Source of the DNA: Haliclystus octoradiatus
Taxonomy: Eukaryota > Cnidaria > Staurozoa > Stauromedusae > Haliclystidae
Direction: 5' to 3'
DNA: 64,000 nucleotides
Assembly: GCA_916610825.1 (NCBI GenBank)
Contig: OU744446.1
Span: 31,200,445 to 31,264,444 of the forward strand
Under the pieces are notes generated by a model that worked only from the letters and a program-made list of their open reading frames with translations, made no database searches and was not told the origin of the DNA. Numbering within the stretch: position 1 is the stretch's first letter; every line of letters starts with the position of its first letter. The position numbers and the translations under genes are program-made. Below, piece after piece: positions 25,901 to 37,900 of this stretch.

Positions 25901-28900
25901 CTTATAAGTTAGCCCAACTCATTAATTGAAGATCTGAAATCTTGAGCTTCTTAAAAACATGTGACCACGGCTAGTTGCACGTAATGAACCAACATGAACC
26001 TGGTAAGCATGACGATCTTAAATATATAAATAACAAAGCAATGTTTATGTCCTATAATCATATTAGCTGCATGTTTTATTTTGTTTTGAAGCTAATAGTT
26101 TTAAAATGATTTTAAATTGGTTGCTATTAACTACAAAACTTGTAGGAATTATCTATTTATTATTTAAATCATGAATGTATGTTGCCATAGATACAAACCA
26201 CTGTATAACATAATCAACTCAATTTTAAAATAATTTTTCTGCTGCAAATCATATATTTCACACATTCAGAAGCCACAATGGTATGAAATGTGGCATGATG
26301 ACAATGGTAACAAATTGACCCATTAAATAACATTCATTGAATATGATACTAAATTAGGGTAACACGTGAATTAATATTACACACAATTATAATGCAGACA
26401 ATTAACATTTGACAAATGGATGTTACTATGACAACAACAACTATTGTCAATAAGTTTCGACACATGATATTCAATTTGTTTGATCAATGAGGTTCAAATG
26501 CCATTAAAAATACAAAAATGTATTCTGTTGAATATATAGATTTGAGGCTGATAATGCCAACAGAGCTTTGCTTACTATTCAATGCACAAATATAGATCAT
26601 AATAAAGGAAAGAGATCTATTTTTAGGGGTTATAAAATTTAATTATTATATAAGGAGAGATAGCGAGAAAAATCACCCAATGAGTTTGTTTTCAACGTTT
26701 TGGACATTTTACTTGTAATACCATTATCATTTGATAACAAAAATCAAAGACAACAATAATTTTGAATGTGTTTTATTAGTAAAACTCAACGTTTAGGCCA
26801 TCGTCTGTGACCATTTTCAAGAGTGAAAGAAATTTATTTTATTAAGTTAACTTTTATACTATAATTAATTATAAAATTTATGTTTATCTAATAGCAGATA
26901 ATATAGGGCTCTATGTCTTCATTTGACAGAGCGGTAAATAATAATAATATATGGCGAAAGAGTCAAAGAATACACATTCTTTACTGTTACTCAAGTTTCA
27001 CGCTTTTCACAGCGATCTTCAGACAGATTTTTTACTCAATGAAAAATATACATGATATCTACGTTCTATGATAAACTCTCCGTAATGCTGCTTTCTATTG
27101 TTTAATTAATACAATGCTATTGTTATTGCTATTGTTAATACAAGTGGTGGAAAAATGTGATGGTTTCCTTTATTCTCAGTAAATGATTATTTATTATGTT
27201 TTTGATTTATTAAAATTGGACAGGTAATATTTATTTTTGTGACGACATTTAGATATTAATTCAGTTTTTTTGTTTATTATTGGTTCTTTTGCGCATATAA
27301 TATGATATTTTTCTAAGAGGCATAAATGGCATTTTTTCGAGATGTTGTTGTATGCTTTTGCATTAGCGATGGCTGACCATTCGATTTTGTATGTGATGTT
27401 TTTGTCTTTTAAATCCCAAACGTGTTTGGATAGTTGTGTGCTAGTGTTGTATTTTCTGTGTTTAAGTGTTGCCTTGTGTTGCGTGTAGCGTTGTTTGAAC
27501 GTGCCTTCCGTCAACCCAATGTAGCTCTGTCCTTCTTGGTCAAATGGAGTAGTGACGTTTGCTTTATAGATAATACTTTTCATTTGGCATTTGTTGTTGA
27601 AAGGGCATAAGTTTTTGTATCTACAGTTGCATTGGTTGGTGTTAGTTGTGGTGTTTGTTGTCGAATTGATTATTTTATTGTTATGGCTCTTTAGGATTGA
27701 ATTCATGTTATTTGTGCAACTATAGCTGACTTTGATTGTGTTGAGATTGAAAATCTTGTTTAATTTGTTCGATTTCGGGAAGTGTTTCTTTATTAAGTTA
27801 AGGAACGTACGACCGATGTTAGTTTTCACGCTCTTGTTGTAGGGTGGATTGAACCATATGGCTTTTCTTGATCGGCATTTTCTATTGTTGTTTAATGTTG
27901 TTTCTCGTGGATTGTATATTAGGTGCGTATCGTGTCCGCTTTTTCTCAAAGCGTCAGCGTATGGTTCTTTACTGTTCTCGAATATTGTGGAGTTAGTGGA
28001 TAAATCAGATAGTCTTTGATTAATAGCTGTTGGTATTTGTTTTAGTATATTTTGCGGGTGGTTGGAGTTGATGTTAATGTATAATGGTTGGTCGTTAGGC
28101 TTTCGATATGGCTGGTATGTGTCGGTGTTCAAGTTAAATGTTAGGTCTAAGAAGTCAATTACCTTTAAGTTTGATTTTGTCTAAATTTGGACTTAATTTG
28201 GACTTAATTTGGACTAAATATAACGACAAAATCAAACTTAAAGGTAATTGATTTCTTAGACCTAACATTTAACTTGAACACCGACACATACCAGCCATAT
28301 CGAAAGCCTAACGACCAACCATTATACATTAACATCAACTCCAACCACCCACCAAATATACTAAAACAAATACCAACAGCTATTAATCAAAGACTATCTG
28401 ATTTATCCACTAACTCCACAATATTCGAGAACAGTAAAGAACCATACGCTGACGCTTTGAGAAAAAGCGGACACGATACGCACCTAATATACAATCCACG
28501 AGAAACAACATTAAACAACAATAGAAAATGCCGATCAAGAAAAGCCATATGGTTCAATCCACCCTACAACAAGAGCGTGAAAACTAACATCGGTCGTACG
28601 TTCCTTAACTTAATAAAGAAACACTTCCCGAAATCGAACAAATTAAACAAGATTTTCAATCTCAACACAATCAAAGTCAGCTATAGTTGCACAAATAACA
28701 TGAATTCAATCCTAAAGAGCCATAACAATAAAATAATCAATTCGACAACAAACACCACAACTAACACCAACCAATGCAACTGTAGATACAAAAACTTATG
28801 CCCTTTCAACAACAAATGCCAAATGAAAAGTATTATCTATAAAGCAAACGTCACTACTCCATTTGACCAAGAAGGACAGAGCTACATTGGGTTGACGGAA

Positions 28901-31900
28901 GGCACGTTCAAACAACGCTACACGCAACACAAGGCAACACTTAAACACAGAAAATACAACACTAGCACACAACTATCCAAACACGTTTGGGATTTAAAAG
29001 ACAAAAACATCACATACAAAATCGAATGGTCAGCCATCGCTAATGCAAAAGCATACAACAACATCTCGAAAAAATGCCATTTATGCCTCTTAGAAAAATA
29101 TCATATTATATGCGCAAAAGAACCAATAATAAACAAAAAAACTGAATTAATATCTAAATGTCGTCACGAAAATAAATATTACCTGTTCAATTTTAATAAA
29201 TCAAAAACATAATAAATAATCATTTACTGAGAATAAAGGAAACCATCACATTTTTCCACCACTTGTATTAACAATAGCAATAACAATAGCATTGTATTAA
29301 TTAAACAATAGAAAGCAGCATTACGGAGAGTTTATCATAGAACGTAGATATCATGTATATTTTTCATTGAGTAAAAAATCTGTCTGAAGATCGCTGTGAA
29401 AAGCGTGAAACTTGAGTAACAGTAAAGAATGTGTATTCTTTGACTCTTTCGCCATATATTATTATTACTATAATTAATTATATATAAATTATAAAATATA
29501 AACATTTATATAGAACATTTGTACTATATTAATGATAATAAAAATAGTACCAATTAGCAAAGTGCTCGATACAGTTCAGTAGACCTACCGGTATGTATAA
29601 ATGAAGCAGAGATTAGTCAAGTTTTGCCGTGACTCTGGGTTTCGCGCTTGAGCGCTCTTCAGACGGTATTTATTCTAATGAAAAAAGCAAACCAATGACT
29701 ATCAGTATATACGTATATGAAAATAATTTACACTTGGCTATATCGTATTGTATTCAAGGAAACCAATACAAAATGAATACTATACGATATAGTTAAATGT
29801 AAATTATTTTCAGACATGTATATACTGATAGTTATTGGTTTGTTTTTTCATCAGAATAAATGCCGTCTGAAGAGCGCACAAGTACGAAACTCAATGTCAC
29901 GGCAAAGCTTGACTAATCTTTGTTTCATTAAAAAAAATTATATATAGGGGCCTATAAATATCTTAGTAAGTTTAAGTCATAAATTAGAAATAAATAAATA
30001 ATTTATAATAATAAAAGTTGACTTAATGGTCACAGACGATGGCCGAAATGTCGAATTTTACTAATAAAACACATTCACATTGTTGTCTTTGATTTTTGTT
30101 ATCAAAATGCTATAAGAAGAAGCTACTCATCAAATACCATTATCAATAAAAATAAAAATATAATAAGTTTACAAGAATATTTATAGTAAATTTTAATTTT
30201 CAATACATTGTTATTTAGTTTCTGTAATAGGTAAAAACAATCAATAGAATTTTGATATAAATACAAGACAAACAATGCAAGACAATACTACAGAAGTACG
30301 CTATGCAAACAGTCTAGATTTAATCGAATCGGTCCTCACTTTAAGGGTAAGGTGCATGTACCTGATAACTAGCATTTTGTGTACCAAGCAACCAGATTAA
30401 AATTTTTAATTTCCTTATGAATTTTTTTTCAAATCGACTTGTAGCTAATAAATTTAATTAAAGGTAGATAATTTAAACACCCTGAAAGTTAACAATTTGA
30501 CATTTATTCAATTTGTTTATTGTAGCTAAAACACCCGGAAACAAGCACACTACTGCGTTATTACTGAAGAACATGCTTGATAGAATCCAACATCTCGAGA
30601 AGGAATTAAATTTCATCATTGTAAATAGCACTTTAGAATTTGCTAAAATGTCAAAATCAATTGCAACGCTCAATTCTACAATGACAATTTTGACTGGCTT
30701 CAATCGGTCAGGTAGGTTGATAAAACAGGTTAATCAAGATCTACATACCCATTACATTAAAACCTTTCACCTATAAGATATTGCTAAATTGATTAAGTAT
30801 ACTACAGCCTTATAGGGTTGATTCAATAGAACAATAACTTTGGTATAGAATAAATATAGAATCAAGGATAATTCCTTAAATCTTCCTCATGCTACACATG
30901 CGGAATTATTAACCTGCATATTCAACACAAAACTGGAAGAAGCTAGAAGCTTAAACGTCTTATATTAATACATTTAGAAACAAGTATTGTTTGGCAAATA
31001 GAAAGGTGTAGTAAGATACAAGAATATTGTAGGTCTACTTTATTTTTTTCTTCAAGTTTTAATTAAAAAGTTTTTCTGCATCTCTGACAGTAGAAAGGAT
31101 AATGACCAAAATCACACTATAACATGCCTGTGTGAACACAAATCACACTATAACATGCCTGTGTGAACACAAATCACACTATAACATGCCTGTGTGAACA
31201 CAAATCACACTATAACATGCCTGTGTGAACACAATGTTCTTATTTTAACCAATATTTTTTAACTATTTATTATTTAGGCTTATATCTTCCTATGTCACTG
31301 GTTAAATGTGAAATACCAAATGATCCTGAATTTCCTGATTGCCGCAAAAAAGTATTGGTAAGTTTAAGATAAATAAATCTACTATAAAAACTCAAATACT
31401 CTACGCAAATATGTTACAGTTAAACCTGTATATAACGGCTAGCTATGAGAGGTAGATTAATTGACCATTGTAGACAGGTGGCCTTTATATACAGGTTTGA
31501 TTCAATAGAAAATACTATTTTAGACATTGCAAGAATGACCACTATAGACGGGTGGCTGCTTTATAGAGTTGACCGTTATATCAGGTACAACAACAACTGT
31601 ACAACAAATTAATAATCTCTACATTATCACTGACATTTAATAGATCATTTCGGTATGGTACAACAGTCAATAATCCTATATTCATAGTAAATACTGATTA
31701 TGTAAATTCATTCACATGATCTATATAATTCCTCTTCTGTGTTCAACCTTGCAAAAGGAACTTAAAACTAAAGTTACGAATTATGATTTTTATTTTATAT
31801 TTGCATCTAGCACCTTAAAGATCACTGGAATCAAGACCCTAAATATGCATTGGCTGGTGTGAATGGTTCTCTTTGCTCTGTTCTACTCTATCTTAGTCAG

Positions 31901-34900
31901 GTGATTACAAGTACTATTACTGTCAGTGCCCGACAAAAGGTTTAGCCTTCTGGAATCTTTTTCAACATTTTCTTGATTACTGTTAAGTAAGCCTGCTATT
32001 ACTAAGATGTACTTCAGTCAAACTTGGTTAATATTCCCTCTTTTAATGTTCCATCTTATCTTACTATCCCCACATGAAACGTTTATTCTATTTTCATTCT
32101 CCATGCAAACACTCATAATCCTACCTTGTGTAATATCCCACCAATTGACATGCACTTAAACATGTTACATTGCAGCTATAATTGATTAGATGCAAACGAT
32201 AATGTGTTACTGTTTCATTTGGGTTACAAGCAAGGTCCGACGAAAGGTTCAACCTTCTAGAATCCTAGGGGCGTTTCAACCTTTTCTTGCGAATTTTTTT
32301 GATGAAGTTTGATCAATAAATCATAAAAATGTCAATTTTCTTCTGATTTTACTGAAACCTTCCGGAATCAAGGATCCAAGGATTCCTACTTTTGTCGGAC
32401 CCTGATTAGCCTACAACCCTGTTTGATTATTATAAGGAAGATTAGTTAAATACAAAGGATACAATTAAGAACTGTTAAAGTTTTTGACGATGCTATTAGA
32501 TTGCTTGTATTGTAACTGGATTAAAATTGATTTAACATTGGCAGTAAGATGTTTTTAAGAATCTTTTTATTTTTCATTGCTTGTTTTAATCAAGAATGGA
32601 AATTTATAATTTTTCATAGATTGAATCTTGGTGCCCTACAAATTTCCCAGCTGATTTAATTGTAGTCAAAGATTCTCCACCAGAAGTTCATGCTGTTGAC
32701 AATGGTTGCGCACCAATAAATTCAATAGATTTTCCTACATGCATCGCAAAAGTTGAGGTGAGATATCAAAAACAATAGAGAAATTGTACCTAACATAAGC
32801 AGAATCATCTATTTATTGGTAAATATTTCATTTAGGAATATGATCTACACAATTTACTGTGCTGTTTAGGCTACCCATACTAATTTTTATCCAACAAGTT
32901 ATATTTATGAACTTTTTGTTACTTTTCAATAGATAAATGTCAAAAACAATGCTACCTTTTGTCTTTATTTCCGAACTTTATGCCTCGGATCCAATTTCCA
33001 CAAACATCTCATGAACAGTTCATAAAATATTTATTAGATTTTGAGTCATTTAACTTCACGAATTGATCATGTACTCAACACATTTTTTAGCTGGGGAAGA
33101 CTTGAGAATGTTGCCGCTTTTAAGAAGCTCAAAGTTTTGATCAGCAGCAACCGAAATGTATTTGGTTGAGAGATTTATTGCTCAAGTTTCTCTTTCGTTA
33201 TAAATAAAACAAAGGATTCAATTTTCAATGACACTTGTTTTATTCGTTAAGTTTGTATTAAGTTAGCTAGATGATCTTGGATCTTACTAACAATTTAGCT
33301 ACATATCGTAAACTTTTTTTCAATGGCACATGCAGCCATGCCCATTGGAGCTCAGGGTTTGATACAATGGGGATTCCGGGACTCTCAGTCCCAAAAGGCT
33401 GGCACAAATTCATAAGGAAGTTGAGGAAATAATTGTATTCTAGATTTCGCTTTCTTTTCTTTTGAGTAAAATTCAAAGGTACAGTTGTTGTCATATTTTC
33501 ATGACAATAGCCGCTAAAATAAAAAGATGTGAAAACGTTTACATCAAAACATTTTGGAAGCAAAGCTTAGAATCCCGGAAGGGCAAATATGTTATCAGAT
33601 GCTGGCGGAGCTTCATCTTCCATTAAATCATTTTGAAGTAGACGTTTTGTAGAGGATAGTGAAGGCTTTTTCATGTGATGGTTTAATGTGTGTCTAGGAA
33701 GGATTTAAATAGTTGATTTATCAAATATTGTTTTGATTCCCATTTTTTTACTGATAAGGACCCGCCCTGTTAAAAATTTATGAGTTCATGAACAGTCACA
33801 AAGAGTTCATGAACAAACCAGTTCATGAACTGATTCATGAATGTGAAATTGCCTGAAGGTTCATAAACAGCTCATGAAGTTTTGGGCAATTTCACGTTCA
33901 TGAACTTATAAACTTTTTTCACAGGTGCCTTCATGTTAGCTTGGTCTATTGCATACCCCTGATATTCCTCTGCATTAATTAATAAGTCCAGGCAATGACA
34001 ATTTGATTTTTATGTTTTCAGTGGTTAAGACATAATTGGCGAATAGGACATCATTATACTGACCAGGGTGTTGATGGCTCTTCCTGTTCATTTATGAGAT
34101 ATCTAAGTGAAGTAAGTCTATCAGTTGATAGTATTTGGAGATTACTTTATGAGTTTTATTCACAAGTAGTGATGCCGGATAATGAAACAAACAAGCGGGG
34201 CTCTGCACAGTTTCAATGGAAAATCTTGCTTGGTATTAAATAGAACTGAAAACTGTAATGAAACTTGAATGATAATTGTGCTTAAATGTTTAAACCCCAT
34301 GTCAATGAGTCTTGTGATAGTAGATATTTTACGACAGTGTTTACACATTGATTTATGAAGTTTGTGTAATCATTGCACATGCTCAATATCCAGATTAATA
34401 ATATGCTATCTTCTTGCTTAATTGTTTGATTTTATCCTTTTAAAAATCTTGACATCCTTTCCCTCATTTTTTTTATATGTTAAATTTGATTTTTATGCAT
34501 GCAGGTTGAACATCATTGCCCTCGTGTTGTTGAACAACAAGTTGACGAAGAGAATAGCACATGTACGATTCCTACAGATACTAGATATCCTCATTGCAAA
34601 CTGAAAGTTGCTGTAAGTCAAATTACTAGATTCTAGATTCTGTATGCACTAATCTTTTATTGTAGATATTACTTATGATTATAATTGATGATATGGTTAC
34701 TTTTATCTTTGTTAGTGGATGAGATCATCTTGGAAGACCCATCCATGTTATGCTAAAAAAGGAGTTGATGGCACTCTTTGCACTTTTCTCATATACCTGA
34801 GTGAGGTATGTATGTATGATATGAAGAAGGAAGGATGTATTTACCACTGAGTTTTCAGAATGTCATCCAGCATATCATTTTTATTTCAACCACAATTGAA

Positions 34901-37900
34901 AATAGTAATTTATTAGGCCTACAATGTTTAGATAAGTAATAATGTGAAGTTGTCCTTACCTTTGCATAATTGTCCATGAAGGCTGCATAGGTGCTCAATG
35001 ATGAAAACTTATAGTACTAAACAAAATGAGTCAAAATTGGAGGAGACGTAAGTGACTGACGTCATTCCATAAGCAGTAATTGCTTGTTTGTCAAGAGATG
35101 CTTACATTTGAAGTGAAGTAAACAACTAAGGTTCTAAACTGGGTAATACAGTAAAGAGTGGATTACGAAATAACATGAGATGGGTATGACAATCTGGCAA
35201 CTTAGGTCCCAGAAGGCTGGACAAAATTCTGAAAAAAAATGATATTTCTTAGTACATAGTCAAACTTGTTATTGTGGTCACCTGTCTATAGTGGTCAATC
35301 TTGAAATATCCAAAATAGTATTTTCTCTTGAATCTAATCAAATCTATATAAAGGTCACCTGTATGCAATGGTTAATGTAACTACCTCCAATAGCTGGTCG
35401 TTATGTACAGGTTTGACTGTATATTACATTCATTCACAGCTTGTCCCAATTGGTTGGATTGACAACAATAGGTACAAATGCATTTTGGTTATAATCTGCA
35501 TCCTTTAGGAGATTGAGCAAATGTTTAACTTGGTTCTTTTCAATTAAAATAGTTTGCTCTACAACTTTCTCGATGCAATACAAACACTGTTTGTAATTTA
35601 TAGCAGTGTAACCTGTTTAAGTGCAATTCGTATTTATGTGAAATTTCCACTTATCTGCAACCTTGCTTTGAAACCTTATACCAGTAAACTATTTTGTAGT
35701 TAAGTCCTTGTTAACAATTCTGGATATTTGAAAATTCGGATAAATGCAATGAAACTGTGACTCGTTTTAGATTGCACTTAATCGTCTTACACTGTACTAA
35801 CATTTAAAATATAAAGCTTTCATGACAACAGTAATGTCTTGTTTTAATTCACTATTGCCATTGATGTTTGTTATTAAATGTTTCAAATAAGAAGCTTTTT
35901 TCAGAACTGAAACACTATAAAATTAATTAAATTTAAATAAATGTATAGGCTGAATATTTAATACAATACAATATACGTTGAATTTTCTAGGTTGAAGATT
36001 GGTGTCCATTATTGCCTGGTCGTACAAAACCAACAGAGTATAAGAAGGAAGAGAGTCCTGGAAATCGAATCCCTCCTGTAAGCATGAACAGAAAGTGTAT
36101 TTTGTAATGATTTCATAACAAATTGTTCTTTTTTCTAAATCTATCTCCCATTCTCACATGCACATCTCCTGTTGAGTTTAAGCATTGTCCGCTATGTTAT
36201 GTAATAAAACATTGCATAAAACTAAATTCTATACAAAAACTTTGTGCTTCGAATGCAAGGTTAACCAGAGGCGACCACATAATATGTTAGAGATATGTCG
36301 AAATAACAATTGTGCAGTAATGAAGCTGCAATTTGCAATACGTAAAGTACAGTGCCATTGGACCAGTAAATTGACCACATGTAAAACGTACACGCTTTAC
36401 AACCAACTTTGGTAAGTACTGATAAATCAATTGTTATCATTCATTGTTTTGATACATTGTTTTTTTCTTGTTTAGATGATTGAAGGAAGAAACTTGGAAG
36501 ACCTACTTACCATTGTCTCTGATTCGGATCAAATCAAATTGACATGGATCAGAGGTCGGATTTCTAGGTTATGGTCTGAATGGGAGGCAGGTTTGAAACA
36601 ATTGAAAGGATCTAGAAATATCACTGATTACAGCCAAAAAAAGGTAAAACCTGTTATCTATGTATAGTCTTCCCTACTTTTAATTAAGGTTGAATCAACC
36701 ATGAACAACTCAAACTAAAATTATTATATATGAATTAAGAACATCTTTTGGTTGAAAAAGTACAATTTAAAACACTCTAATGAACAAATCCGCAGTCCAT
36801 TGGAATATGGCTTTCTTCTGGATTTCTTAGATTTTAAGGAGTAATTGTCTGATCACCAACAGAGCTTGACTAAATTCAATTCAAGTCAAGGTTCTCATGA
36901 ATAAATAGGTGTTATACGGTTGTTGATGCATATATTTCATCACACTATTTGGGGGGGAGTTCCTATAAAACTTTAAAAGAGATCCGGCTTTTTTGATAGC
37001 GTGAAAAGGGAATTTGTCAAAGATAGTGATCTTTAAATAAGTGAGAAGTTTTGTGCAGTATGTATTTTTCACTTATATTTTTTGCAAAAGGACAAAAAAT
37101 TCAATGTTTCTTTGCGATATTGGTAAAATAAGAAATAAATAATACTTTTTTCTGTTAAAGGAATGTTTTATTTTCTTAAGTTGAAAAAAAACGGTGTCAG
37201 GGAATTAAACCAGTGATTTCTACGAACAAGAATTGGGTGGTTTTGATATGTGTGAACCGTGAATTTTGGAAAAATTTCACCATGATCCGAGCACCTTCTA
37301 TTTAATTAATTATAATAAAAATAAAAATATAATTTTATAATATTTTGCCCATAATCGGGCTTAAATATGTTTACACAACAGGACTTGACTTGTTGATTTA
37401 TTCTTTATTTATTTATTATAGATATTGATATACATTGGTTTACTTGCTGACGAAAGCAATTTTCATTTTGGTAAAAGTGCAACACAAGGTGGCCCTCTTG
37501 GCGAATTAGTCCAATGGAGCGATATCATTACTTCCCTCTATCTCCTTGGTCATGACGTTAAAGTCATTGTGTCTAAAGAGACTGCTAAGAGGTGAAAATG
37601 CCTGTTGAGTTCATATTTAACATTCAAGTACATTTAATGTAGTTTTAGTCATCTTGAATGACCCCACATTGTAATTTAGGCTATTTTAAACTATGCCAAT
37701 GTCGCACGTTGGTAGTAAAGTACTTACTCATAACGTTTCTTCAAGGTCAGCGGTGGGGAAGTATGCGCAGGAGTTACGGAGCAAAACGATTTGATGACCT
37801 TATGGGGAAGGTGACTGGTGAGGTACCTTGTATAAGGTATCAGTGTCATTCTTGCATGAATTCGCTAGCTCGTAGCATCGATTATTACACTAGCGCTTAA

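Larger units (their letters stand above)
26939..29467. mobile_element. Palindromic pair of 5'-truncated Penelope-like retroelements
   Basis: Two 1242-bp arms (26939-28180 and 28226-29467) are inverted copies without indels and with only a few substitutions; the coordinates mirror exactly about one axis. The 45-bp spacer is three tandem copies of an 11-bp unit like CTTAATTTGGA. Each arm reads outward: the C-terminal part of a Penelope-type protein (GIY-YIG endonuclease), then a hammerhead ribozyme, then AT-rich sequence. Both copies lack the reverse transcriptase, so they were truncated at their 5' sides and joined head to head. Inserted in MGAT5 intron 1. Confidence 0.9.
29600..29929. mobile_element. 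Second palindromic Penelope-type fragment with hammerhead motifs
   Basis: Arms of about 156 bp (29600-29755 and 29774-29929) are inverted, diverged copies, older than the adjacent palindrome. Each carries an outward-facing hammerhead of a different sequence family (stem I CCGT/ACGG). No protein coding remains. The structure repeats the head-to-head arrangement on a smaller scale. Confidence 0.8.

Noticed and set aside
30025..30060. Hammerhead ribozyme at the GACGATGGCC repeat
   Set aside because: The core reads CAGACGA instead of CUGANGA and stem II cannot form a proper hairpin, so the motif is not supported although it may be a decayed one.
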